A DNA stretch of 5,826 nucleotides from positions 1 to 5,826 of the forward strand of contig CANBFZ010000133.1 of NCBI GenBank assembly GCA_947367725.1, written 5' to 3'. Within the stretch, counting starts at the first letter, position 1. Every line of letters starts with the position of its first letter. Positions 1 through 5,826 of this stretch are shown in pieces. This stretch comes from an uncultured Eubacterium sp. Lineage in GTDB: Bacteria > Bacillota > Clostridia > Peptostreptococcales > Anaerovoracaceae. A model generated the notes under the pieces. That model was not told the DNA's origin. It ran no database searches and saw only the letters and a program-made list of their open reading frames with translations. The translations under genes and the position numbers were made by a program.

Positions 1-125
1 AAGATCAAAAGATTGACGAAAATCGGGTTCCCGGTGTTATCTTCCTTGACTCAGCAGCCTACGACAGTAGGGAAGGCGTCAGGATCGATCAATATGAAAA
101 AAAGGGAGACTTTTTAAACTCTTAA
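1..125 (+). CDS. cas3: CRISPR-associated helicase/nuclease Cas3, C-terminal end (partial)
   Basis: The frame starting at base 3 is open from the window edge and gives 40 residues before TAA at 123-125; the gene begins upstream. The tail contains GVIFLDSAAYDSREG and ends DFLNS. This is consistent with the extreme C-terminus of a type I-C Cas3, which often has a short 'YD..G' motif near the end, but the helicase and HD domains lie outside the window. The main support is position: in type I-C operons cas3 sits directly upstream of cas5c on the same strand, and here only 16 bases separate the stop from the cas5c start. Cas3 is recruited by Cascade to nick and degrade target DNA. The other two frames carry stops early in the segment or give less protein-like sequence. 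The identity is inferred largely from context. Confidence 0.72.
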   Translation, partial: DQKIDENRVPGVIFLDSAAYDSREGVRIDQYEKKGDFLNS

Positions 126-141
126 AGAATGGAGGGATTAC

Positions 142-891
142 ATGCAGTATAAAAACGTCGTAGAATTTGAGGTTTCCGGTGATTATGCGCTTTTCTCAGA
201 TCCGATCAATCGGGTCGGCGGTGAAAAGTTCTCGTATCAGGTGCCGACTTATGAGGCTTTGAAGGGCATCTTACATAGTATTTACTGGAAACCGACACTG
301 ACCTGGATTGTTGACGCGGTCAGGGTGATGGAACCGATTCAGACAGAATCCAAGGGAATTCGTCCCATCAAGTATACCAGCAGCAAAAATGATTTGTCTT
401 TTTATACGTATTTAAAAGGCTGTCGATATCAGGTTAGAGCACATTTTGTCTGGAATGAAAACAGACCAGAGCTTGCAGAAGACAGAAATGAACATAAACA
501 TTTTCAGATTGCGAAACGAATGATTGAACGCGGAGGGCGGCGGGATATCTTTTTGGGCACGCGAGAGTGCCAGGGGTATGTGAAGCCTTGTGTTTTCGGC
601 GAGGGAGACGGTGCATACGATCATACGCCGGAATTGGATTTTGGCATGATGTATCATGGCATTACCTATGCGGATGAGGCTTACTCTGAGGAAACGAAAA
701 ACAAAATGACAGTGCGGCTTTGGAGGTGCGTGATGCATAACGGGGTGATTACCTTTGATCGTCCGCAGGCATGTATCCATCGTCCGGTACGCGAAATGGA
801 AGTCAAACCGTTTGGTGCTGTCTATGGGAATTTTGAAACAGTTGATAAAACAGGAGGTGTTATTTTTGACCTGGATGAAAATGGCATGTGA
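142..891 (+). CDS. cas5c: Type I-C Cas5c (Cas5d), crRNA-processing endoribonuclease and Cascade subunit
   Basis: The protein has 249 aa, near the usual 220-250 for Cas5c. In type I-C, which lacks Cas6, Cas5c cuts the pre-crRNA repeat and stays bound to the 5' handle. The RAMP-fold N-terminus is recognisable (residues 1-51: VEFEVSGDYALFSDP, then YEALKGILHSIYWKP). The catalytic residues described for Bacillus halodurans Cas5d (Tyr46, Lys116, His117) have clear counterparts here: Tyr48 in IYWKP, and Lys119-His120 in NEHKHFQIAKR. A conserved block GGRRDIFLGTRECQGYV follows at 131-147, and FGMMYHGITY at 167-176. The ATG at 142 is preceded by GGAGGG (131-136) at good spacing. The 3' end overlaps cas8c by 26 bases, and the cas8c ribosome binding site lies inside this gene, implying coupled translation. 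No cas6 is visible in the window, in keeping with Cas5c doing the processing. Confidence 0.96.
   Translation: MQYKNVVEFEVSGDYALFSDPINRVGGEKFSYQVPTYEALKGILHSIYWKPTLTWIVDAVRVMEPIQTESKGIRPIKYTSSKNDLSFYTYLKGCRYQVRAHFVWNENRPELAEDRNEHKHFQIAKRMIERGGRRDIFLGTRECQGYVKPCVFGEGDGAYDHTPELDFGMMYHGITYADEAYSEETKNKMTVRLWRCVMHNGVITFDRPQACIHRPVREMEVKPFGAVYGNFETVDKTGGVIFDLDENGM
852..859 (+). promoter_or_regulatory. Ribosome binding site deciding the cas8c start
   Basis: AGGAGGTG is a near-perfect anti-Shine-Dalgarno match located inside the end of cas5c. It is 6 bases upstream of an in-frame TTG at 866, which is ideal spacing. The next in-frame ATG codons at 875 and 881 are 15 and 21 bases away, too far for this site. 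This favours TTG 866 as the cas8c start. Confidence 0.75.
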
Positions 892-2764
892 TACCTATGA
901 TCAAAATCCTGGAATGGTCGCTAATTTTCAAAGTGACGTGTATCTTTGTCCCATTGCGCATATGGAATCCAGCGCGCAAATTGAAATCAGTCTGGATTTA
1001 CAGGGTAATCTAATTGGTGCCCATTCGATCGAAGACAAAGAGGCTACTGTCTGTATCATTCCTGTGACCGAAGAATCAGCAAGCCGTTCCAGCGGTGACG
1101 CGCCACATCCTCTTTGTGATAATCTGACTTATGTGGCGGGAGATTATGCCGGGTATGCGAGGACAGAAAAGGAAGCGAACACTGCGAGAGGACGGTTTGC
1201 AAAGTATATAGAAGGGTTGGCTGCATGGAAAGCTTCCAGCTACAGCAGTGAAGCCATAGAAGCGGTGTATGCGTATCTGTCTAAAGAACAGCTTATGGCA
1301 GATTTGATACGGGCGGCAGTCGTGAAGCTTGACAGTCAGGGAAAGCTGACGACAGATAAAATTGGCGGAAGAACTTATGACAAGTGCATCGTCAGGTTTC
1401 AGATCGACGTGCTTTCCGGTGAAAAAAATTGCTGGCAGAATATGCAGTTAATAGAGGATTATCAGCATTACTATCTGGAGAAAAAAGCACAGGAGGCGAA
1501 AACGGACATTTGTTATCTGACGGGAGAAGCAGGTGTGATTTCTGCGAATCATCCGAAAGGCATACTGGCAGCCAGCTATGGCGCGAAGTTGATTTCTGCC
1601 AATGATGATAAAGATTTTACCTATCGGGGGAGATTTTATACGGGTGAGGAAGCCTATGCTGTCAGTTATGAAGCATCCCAAAAAGCGCATAATGCATTGC
1701 GCTGGCTGGCGAAACAGCAGGGGTTCTATGTTGGTAAAACGGATAAACGCTTTTATCTATGCTGGAATCCTGCGGGAAAGAAAGTGCCGCAGGTTGGAGA
1801 GGATCTGTTTGGTCCGTCCTCTGATGAAGGTATTTTTTCGAAACCAACCACAATGCCGGAGTATAAGACGCAACTGAAAAAGTGCATCAACGGACATAAG
1901 GATCAATTTAAGACTTCGGATGATATTGCAATTATGGCGATGGAAGCGGCGACCACGGGACGGCTTTCTATTGTGTATTATCATGCAATGAAGGCGCCGG
2001 AGTTTTTCGCAAGAATTGAAAACTGGTATCAAGACTGCTGTTGGACGTTTCCCGCATTTGATGCGGATCGAAAACGGAAGCTTGTTGTAAAAACACCGGA
2101 AATTATACAAATCGTAAACAACGCGTTTGGTGTGGAACGAGAAAACCAGCAGGGAAAATCGATGCTGTATGTCAATGACAAACTGATGATTATGCAGTAT
2201 CAAAGATTGTTTCACTGTATCGTGGATGGAAAAAGACTGCCGCGAGATTTTGTGGATGGGATTTTCAGACAGTGCAATAAACCGCTGTCGTTCTCAAAGG
2301 GAAATAGAGAATACATTTTGTCCACAGCTTGCGCATTGATTCGAAAATATTGGAAACAGACGTATGGAAAGGAGATTGAAATGGCGCTGGATAGAAAAGA
2401 GCAAAATAGAGATTATTGTTATGGACGGCTGCTGGCGGTATATGAGAAGATAGAGCGCAGTACCTATAGTGAGGATGAGAAGAGGGAACCGAATGCAACC
2501 AGAATGCAAAGTATTTATGCACAACATCCAGCATCGACTTTGGCCTTATTGGAACAAAAAGCGATGCCATATTTACAGAGCTTACCGCCGCAGAAGAGGG
2601 AATTTTATCGACAGGAAATTGGTGAAATTCTAAATCTAATAGGAATTGATAAGGAAAATAAAGCGTTGGGCTATCTCTATCTTACCGGATATTATGCTGA
2701 ACGGGAAGACTTAAGATGGAAGAATAAAGCGAAAAGTGAGGAAAAAGAGGAGGAAACCAAATGA
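866..2764 (+). CDS. cas8c: Type I-C Cascade large subunit Cas8c (Csd1 family)
   Basis: With a TTG start at 866 the protein is 632 aa, normal for Cas8c. Cas8c recognises the PAM and positions target DNA in the Cascade complex. The N-terminus then reads MTWMKMACDTYDQN, which matches the usual MSWLQKLYETY-type opening of the family. An ATG at 755 is in frame but lies deep inside cas5c, has no such similarity and would add 37 unsupported residues. Family landmarks are HPLCDNLTYVAGDY (81-94), CYLTG (216-220) and the LISANDDKDFTYRGRF segment (242-257). The C-terminal ~127 residues form the helical small-subunit-like region (GRLLAVYEKIE and YLYLTGYYAERE), also made separately as Cas11c. The protein ends in a highly charged tail, KSEEKEEETK. 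The start overlaps cas5c by 26 bases and the stop shares ATGA with cas7c. ATG 875 or 881 remain possible starts. Confidence 0.94.
   Translation: MTWMKMACDTYDQNPGMVANFQSDVYLCPIAHMESSAQIEISLDLQGNLIGAHSIEDKEATVCIIPVTEESASRSSGDAPHPLCDNLTYVAGDYAGYARTEKEANTARGRFAKYIEGLAAWKASSYSSEAIEAVYAYLSKEQLMADLIRAAVVKLDSQGKLTTDKIGGRTYDKCIVRFQIDVLSGEKNCWQNMQLIEDYQHYYLEKKAQEAKTDICYLTGEAGVISANHPKGILAASYGAKLISANDDKDFTYRGRFYTGEEAYAVSYEASQKAHNALRWLAKQQGFYVGKTDKRFYLCWNPAGKKVPQVGEDLFGPSSDEGIFSKPTTMPEYKTQLKKCINGHKDQFKTSDDIAIMAMEAATTGRLSIVYYHAMKAPEFFARIENWYQDCCWTFPAFDADRKRKLVVKTPEIIQIVNNAFGVERENQQGKSMLYVNDKLMIMQYQRLFHCIVDGKRLPRDFVDGIFRQCNKPLSFSKGNREYILSTACALIRKYWKQTYGKEIEMALDRKEQNRDYCYGRLLAVYEKIERSTYSEDEKREPNATRMQSIYAQHPASTLALLEQKAMPYLQSLPPQKREFYRQEIGEILNLIGIDKENKALGYLYLTGYYAEREDLRWKNKAKSEEKEEETK
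2368..2374 (+). promoter_or_regulatory. Internal ribosome binding site for Cas11c
   Basis: AAAGGAG lies within the cas8c coding sequence, 6 bases before an in-frame ATG at 2381. Its sequence and spacing match the other start sites in this operon. It falls exactly where type I-C systems are known to have an internal start for the small subunit. Confidence 0.75.
2381..2764 (+). CDS. cas11c: Cas11c small subunit, translated from an internal start within cas8c
   Basis: This 127-aa product is in frame with cas8c and corresponds to Cas8c residues 506-632. In studied type I-C systems (Desulfovibrio vulgaris is the known case) the helical small subunit that lines the Cascade belly is made by independent translation from inside cas8c and is about 120-130 aa. 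Three things support it here: the ATG follows AAAGGAG with a 6-base spacer; the length fits; and the N-terminus, MALDRKEQNRDYCYGRLLAV, has the MxLD....YxxGRLLAV pattern typical of this subunit. The rest is predicted helical, with YLYLTGYYAERE near the end and a charged tail. It shares its stop with cas8c and so overlaps the cas7c start. Annotation pipelines usually miss it. Production of the separate protein in this organism is inferred, not shown. Confidence 0.8.
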   Translation: MALDRKEQNRDYCYGRLLAVYEKIERSTYSEDEKREPNATRMQSIYAQHPASTLALLEQKAMPYLQSLPPQKREFYRQEIGEILNLIGIDKENKALGYLYLTGYYAEREDLRWKNKAKSEEKEEETK

Positions 2765-3609
2765 GTATTTTACAGAACAAGATTGATTTTATCGCGCTGG
2801 CAGCAGTAACAGACGCCAATCCAAACGGCAACCCACTGGATGGAAATCGTCCAAGAACTACTTATGATGGGAGAGGCGAGATCTCAGACGTATGCATTAA
2901 AAGAAAACTGCGTAACCGTTTGCAGGATAATGGAGAAAAGATTTTTGTGCAGTCTGAAGAACGCTGTGACGACGGAGAAAAGAGTCTCAGTGATCGGGTC
3001 AAAACCAATCTCCCAACAGGGCTTTCTTCAGAGGAATTCGCAAAACAAGCCTGTGAACTTTGGTATGATGTGAGAGCGTTTGGACAGGTGTTCGCTTTTA
3101 AAGGAGCAGCGCCGAAGGAAGGCGTTTCCGTAGGTGTACGGGGGCCGGTATCGATTCATCAGGCAAAGAGCATGTCTTCCGTAGAAGTAATCAGTCAGCA
3201 GATTACAAAGAGTGTAAACAGTGAACCTGGCAATAAAAAAGGGTCTGATACCATGGGAATGAAGCATCGGATTGGATTTGGTCTTTATGAGATCAAAGGG
3301 TCAATCAATGTACAGTTGGCAGAGAAAACAGGTTTTACGGAAGATGATGCAGAAGCGCTGAAAGAAGCGCTGCGCACTCTCTTTGTCAATGATGCATCTT
3401 CGGCGCGTCCCGATGGAAGCATGGAAATTGTGAAGGTGTATTGGTGGAGACACAATAATAAGATTGGGCAGTATTCTTCTGCTAAAGTACATGATTCGCT
3501 GCAGATTCAGCAGAAAGAGCCAGAAAAACTGGCAACTTGTCTGGACGATTATGAGATCAGACTGATGCCGTTGGAAAATTTGGAGCCTGAAATCATCGAG
3601 GGCATGTAA
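2761..3609 (+). CDS. cas7c: Type I-C Cascade backbone protein Cas7c (Csd2 family)
   Basis: The protein has 282 aa, the normal size for Cas7c. Several copies (seven in the characterised I-C complex) polymerise along the crRNA spacer to form the Cascade backbone. The hallmark DANPNGNPLDGNRPRT is at residues 18-33, followed by SDVCIKRKLRN at 42-52. These are signature segments of the Csd2/Cas7 RAMP fold. Further family-like segments are VRGPVSIHQAKSM and the KHRIGFGLYEIKGSINVQLA strand region in the middle. The start ATG overlaps the cas8c stop as ATGA and is preceded by AGAGGAGG (2746-2753), a strong site suited to high expression of a multi-copy subunit. The stop is one base before the cas4 start. 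No defects are visible. Confidence 0.97.
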   Translation: MSILQNKIDFIALAAVTDANPNGNPLDGNRPRTTYDGRGEISDVCIKRKLRNRLQDNGEKIFVQSEERCDDGEKSLSDRVKTNLPTGLSSEEFAKQACELWYDVRAFGQVFAFKGAAPKEGVSVGVRGPVSIHQAKSMSSVEVISQQITKSVNSEPGNKKGSDTMGMKHRIGFGLYEIKGSINVQLAEKTGFTEDDAEALKEALRTLFVNDASSARPDGSMEIVKVYWWRHNNKIGQYSSAKVHDSLQIQQKEPEKLATCLDDYEIRLMPLENLEPEIIEGM

Positions 3610-3610
3610 A

Positions 3611-4282
3611 ATGGCTGTATATACAGAAGAAGAATACTTGCAGCTTTCGGGCATTCAGCACTTTGCCTTTTGCCGCAGACAGTGGGCGCTGATTCATGTG
3701 GAGCAGCAGTGGGCGGAAAATTATCAGACGACAGCAGGGCTTTTGATGCACAAGAAAGCCCATGATGAGATGTCTGTAGAAAAGCGCGGAGACTTGATCA
3801 TCATGCGGGGTCTCCGCATTTCCTCACGGCAGCTGGGACTTTCCGGACAATGCGATATCGTGGAATTTCGAAAACAGCGGGACGGCATCACTTTATCAGG
3901 CTATGACGGCGCCTGGACGGTTGTACCGGTGGAATATAAGCGGGGAACGGAGAAAGATGGCATTGAAGACGCTGTACAGCTTTGCGCGCAGGCCATGTGT
4001 CTGGAAGAACAGTTTATCACGGACATTCCAAAGGGATATTTGTTTTACGGGGAAAAGAAGCGCCGGACGGAGGTTGTATTTGATGAAACTTTGCGCAGAC
4101 AGGTGGTGGAATTGTGCAGGGAAATGCACGGACTTTACCGGAAAGGGTATACGCCGAAGGTGAAGACTAGCAAGAAATGCAGGAGCTGTTCGCTGAAAGA
4201 CCTATGTTTGCCAAAGCTGAATAAAAATCTTGACGTAGAACAGTATATCGCAGACCGACTGGGAGAAGGAGGTATGCTGTAA
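3611..4282 (+). CDS. cas4: Cas4 adaptation exonuclease (RecB-like, iron-sulfur cluster)
   Basis: The 223-aa protein has a complete Cas4 layout. Cas4 trims prespacers and checks the PAM before Cas1-Cas2 integration; in type I-C it forms a complex with Cas1. The four cluster cysteines are Cys21 (in FAFCRRQWALIHVEQQW), Cys190, Cys193 and Cys199 (KKCRSCSLKDLCLP). The RecB-type nuclease core is present: His47/His51 near LLMHKKAHD, Asp82 in GQCDIVEF, Glu108 and Lys110 in VPVEYKRG, and the Q-containing helix QLCAQAMCLEEQ (123-134). The ATG at 3611 is one base after the cas7c stop, with GAGGG (3598-3602) inside the cas7c end as its ribosome binding site. The stop overlaps the cas1 ATG by one base, and a strong AAGGAGG site for cas1 lies within the cas4 end. 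The protein looks intact. Confidence 0.96.
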   Translation: MAVYTEEEYLQLSGIQHFAFCRRQWALIHVEQQWAENYQTTAGLLMHKKAHDEMSVEKRGDLIIMRGLRISSRQLGLSGQCDIVEFRKQRDGITLSGYDGAWTVVPVEYKRGTEKDGIEDAVQLCAQAMCLEEQFITDIPKGYLFYGEKKRRTEVVFDETLRRQVVELCREMHGLYRKGYTPKVKTSKKCRSCSLKDLCLPKLNKNLDVEQYIADRLGEGGML

Positions 4283-5313
4283 TGAAAAAATTGCTGAACA
4301 CATTGTATGTACTTTCAGAGGACGTGTATCTGGCGCTGGATGGCGAAAACGTAGTCATCCTTCGCGACGAGGAAACGGTTGGCAGATTTCCGCTGCATAC
4401 GCTGGAGCAAGTGATCAGTTTTTCGTATAAAGGGGCATCTCCTGCCCTGATGGGCGCCTGCGCGCGGAAAGAAATCGGGCTGTGTTTTTTCTCGCCTCGC
4501 GGGAAATTTCTTGCACGAACCCTGGGCATGTCGTATGGGAATGTACTGCTGCGAAAAGCGCAATATCGGATTTCGGAGGATCAAGATTTTAGCCTGTCTT
4601 ACGCCAAAGGGATGATTTTGGGAAAGGTATTTAATTGCAGATGGAGTTTGGAACGAACGGTTAGAGATCATGGTTTGCGGGTGGATGCAGAGCAGATCAA
4701 GGAAGTTTCTGCCCAGCTTCATCAGGGGCTTTCCAGGATTCGCATCTGTGAGACAATGGACTCTTTGCGCGGCATTGAGGGGGAGCTGGCGTCTCGATAC
4801 TTCTCGATTTTTGATGCTTTGATCCTGAATCAAAAGGAGGACTTTTCGTTTTGTGGACGGAACCGGAGACCTCCTCTCGATCGGGTTAATGCGTTGCTTT
4901 CTTTTGCGTACACTTTGCTGGGAACAGATTGTGCCGGCGCATTGGAAGGTGTAGGTCTAGATGCTTATGTAGGTTTTTTGCATACTGACAGACCCGGCAG
5001 AAAGTCGCTGGCGCTGGATTTGATGGAGGAGTTGCGGGGTGTAATGGCTGATCGCTTTGTCTTATCTTTAATCAATCGAAAAATCATGAAAGCGGAACAC
5101 TTTCAGACGCAGGCGGACGGCGCAGTTTTGCTCAATGAGGACGGACGAAAGCAGTTTTTATCCGCATGGCAGCAGAGAAAAAAAGAAATGCTTACACATC
5201 CGTTTTTGGATGAAAAAATTCCGTGGGGTCTAGTCCCTCATGTGCAAGCGATGCTGCTGGCGCGCACGATACGCGGTGATCTTGAAAGTTATCCACCGTT
5301 CCTCTGGAAATAG
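4282..5313 (+). CDS. cas1: Cas1 integrase, type I-C
   Basis: The protein has 343 aa, typical of type I-C Cas1. Cas1 with Cas2 integrates new spacers at the leader end of the CRISPR array. Metal-binding active-site residues are visible: Glu166 in SLRGIEGELA, His234 in VGFLHTDRPGRKSLA, and Asp246 in LALDLMEELR. The N-terminal beta domain starts MKKLLNTLYVLSEDVYLALDG, and the C-terminus ends ESYPPFLWK, a common ending for I-C Cas1, so the gene is complete. The ATG at 4282 overlaps the cas4 stop (TAATG), with AAGGAGG at 4266-4272 as ribosome binding site. Unlike the other junctions in this operon, the next gene is not adjacent: cas2 starts 285 bases later. Confidence 0.97.
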   Translation: MKKLLNTLYVLSEDVYLALDGENVVILRDEETVGRFPLHTLEQVISFSYKGASPALMGACARKEIGLCFFSPRGKFLARTLGMSYGNVLLRKAQYRISEDQDFSLSYAKGMILGKVFNCRWSLERTVRDHGLRVDAEQIKEVSAQLHQGLSRIRICETMDSLRGIEGELASRYFSIFDALILNQKEDFSFCGRNRRPPLDRVNALLSFAYTLLGTDCAGALEGVGLDAYVGFLHTDRPGRKSLALDLMEELRGVMADRFVLSLINRKIMKAEHFQTQADGAVLLNEDGRKQFLSAWQQRKKEMLTHPFLDEKIPWGLVPHVQAMLLARTIRGDLESYPPFLWK

Positions 5314-5598
5314 GTGGCAGAAGTATGGCAGATAAGCAGGACATGGGGTACTTGCGCGGCAGTTGTGTTTTTCGTGTAAGCAACAGACAAAGTATGGCGC
5401 CTGGCAAAAAGAACGCGGCTGATGCATTAGGCAGTATTCTGTGCAGGTGTCAGAAAAAGCATAGTAGGGAAACAAGATATGATAGATATGTTTTACGATG
5501 ATATTTGCGAGAAAGCAGGAGATTGAAGATGTTAGAGGATCTGCACCTATTTGATTGTGGATGCATGATAGTTTGTAGGAAAAATAGGAGGATGAAGC
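5314..5598 (+). other. Unusually long cas1-cas2 intergenic region, content unexplained
   Basis: These 285 bases separate cas1 from cas2, which in type I-C operons normally abut or lie a few bases apart. I see no recognisable protein domain, no array of repeats, no terminal inverted repeats of a mobile element, no convincing sigma-70 promoter and no strong hairpin plus T-run terminator. It does contain a 58-codon frame at 5325-5501, a 30-codon frame starting at 5529 behind AGGAG (5517-5521), a GGAGATTGAAGAT segment (5518-5530) that resembles the 3' end of type I-C repeats, and a 7-base inverted repeat (5546-5552 with 5582-5588) touching the cas2 ribosome binding site. Each of these could be chance. 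Confidence 0.6.
5325..5501 (+). CDS. Possible small hypothetical protein, 58 aa, between cas1 and cas2
   Basis: An ATG at 5325 opens a 58-codon frame ending in TGA at 5499-5501, preceded by AGGTGG (5312-5317) with a 7-base spacer. The start lies 12 bases after the cas1 stop, which would suit coupled translation. The product is basic and has three cysteines (Cys14, Cys40, Cys42; CRCQKK), with no signal peptide, membrane segment or family I recognise. The composition (many K, R, S) is not convincingly protein-like, and the opposite strand is also open across most of it, so this may be a chance frame. I list it because it is the only frame of any length filling an abnormal gap in the operon. Confidence 0.2.
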   Translation: MADKQDMGYLRGSCVFRVSNRQSMAPGKKNAADALGSILCRCQKKHSRETRYDRYVLR

Positions 5599-5826
5599 AT
5601 GTTAGTGCTGATTACATATGACGTATCTACGCAGGATAAAGCTGGAAAAACTCGACTCCGTAAGGTTGCCAAGGCGTGCGTTGATTATGGACAGCGGGTG
5701 CAAAATTCCGTGTTTGAATGTATTTTGGACAGTTCGCAGACGCTGCTTTTGAAGGATAAACTTTTATCTTTGATTGATGAAAGCAAGGATAGTCTTAGAT
5801 TTTATTATCTGGGGAATCACTATGAA
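5599..5826 (+). CDS. cas2: Cas2 adaptation protein, type I-C (partial, 3' end outside window)
   Basis: The first 76 residues are present and the frame is still open at the window edge; I-C Cas2 is usually about 96 aa, so about 20 residues are missing. Cas2 forms the dimeric centre of the Cas1-Cas2 integration complex. The opening MLVLITYDVST carries the conserved Asp8 of the ferredoxin-like fold, followed by GKTRLRKVAKACVDYGQRVQ (16-35), NSVFEC (36-41) and DSLRFYYLG (64-72), which are near-signature sequences for this family. AGGAGG at 5586-5591 sits 7 bases before the ATG. An ATG at 5592 is out of frame and directly abuts the ribosome binding site, so 5599 is preferred. The 285-base gap upstream is unusual. 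Confidence 0.96.
   Translation, partial: MLVLITYDVSTQDKAGKTRLRKVAKACVDYGQRVQNSVFECILDSSQTLLLKDKLLSLIDESKDSLRFYYLGNHYE

Noticed and set aside
755..865. Longer cas8c starting at ATG 755
   Set aside because: It would overlap cas5c by 137 bases, has no ribosome binding site at the right distance, and the extra residues do not look like a Cas8c N-terminus.
2371..2383. GGAGATTGAAATG in cas8c, similar to the 3' end of a type I-C repeat
   Set aside because: It is fully explained as coding sequence plus the Cas11c ribosome binding site and start; there is no repeat stem upstream.
1448..2570. Several minus-strand frames of 60-150 aa opposite cas8c
   Set aside because: All are antisense to well-recognised coding sequence, with no ribosome binding site or family resemblance that I can see.
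5321..5398. Nine-base direct repeat AAGTATGGC (5321-5329 and 5390-5398)
   Set aside because: Too short, only two copies, and no flanking structure of a mobile element or array; likely chance.
5230..5475. Minus-strand 81-aa frame over the end of cas1 and the gap
   Set aside because: It runs antisense through the conserved cas1 C-terminus, has an improbable composition and shows no domain; a shadow frame.
5314..5598. Terminator or new promoter between cas1 and cas2
   Set aside because: I found no GC-rich hairpin with a T-run and no well-spaced TTGACA/TATAAT pair; AT-rich pieces such as TATGATAGATAT lack a fitting -35 element.

Overview
The window holds most of a type I-C (Dvulg) CRISPR-Cas operon, entirely on the + strand. 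The order is the tail of cas3, then cas5c, cas8c (with an internal cas11c), cas7c, cas4, cas1 and the start of cas2. This is the canonical I-C order. Every gene was recognised from its translated motifs. Strong AGGAGG-type ribosome binding sites, medium GC content and protein wording typical of Firmicutes Cas proteins suggest a Gram-positive anaerobe, most likely a Clostridia member (Lachnospiraceae or Oscillospiraceae-like). That taxonomic guess is inference.

Layout. Bases 1-125 are the last 40 codons of a protein that is most likely the Cas3 helicase-nuclease. Bases 142-3609 encode the interference complex: Cas5c (crRNA processing and 5'-handle binding), Cas8c (large subunit), Cas11c (small subunit, from an internal start inside cas8c) and Cas7c (backbone). 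Bases 3611-5313 encode the adaptation proteins Cas4 and Cas1. Cas2 starts at 5599 and runs off the window. No CRISPR array lies in the window; one would be expected downstream of cas2.

Genes from cas3 to cas1 are packed with overlaps or gaps of 1-16 bases, which implies one transcript with translational coupling: cas5c/cas8c overlap by 26 bases, cas8c/cas7c share ATGA, cas7c and cas4 are 1 base apart, and cas4/cas1 share TAATG. The exception is a 285-base gap between cas1 and cas2, two genes that are normally abutting in this subtype. The gap holds only a doubtful 58-codon reading frame, a doubtful 30-codon one, and a few weak RNA-like signals. It is the least explained part of the window.

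Two start-site decisions differ from a naive ORF call. Cas8c most likely starts at TTG 866, not at an upstream ATG deep inside cas5c. A second protein, Cas11c, most likely starts at ATG 2381 within cas8c behind its own AAAGGAG. All catalytic residues that can be checked in Cas5c, Cas4 and Cas1 are present, so the system looks intact.
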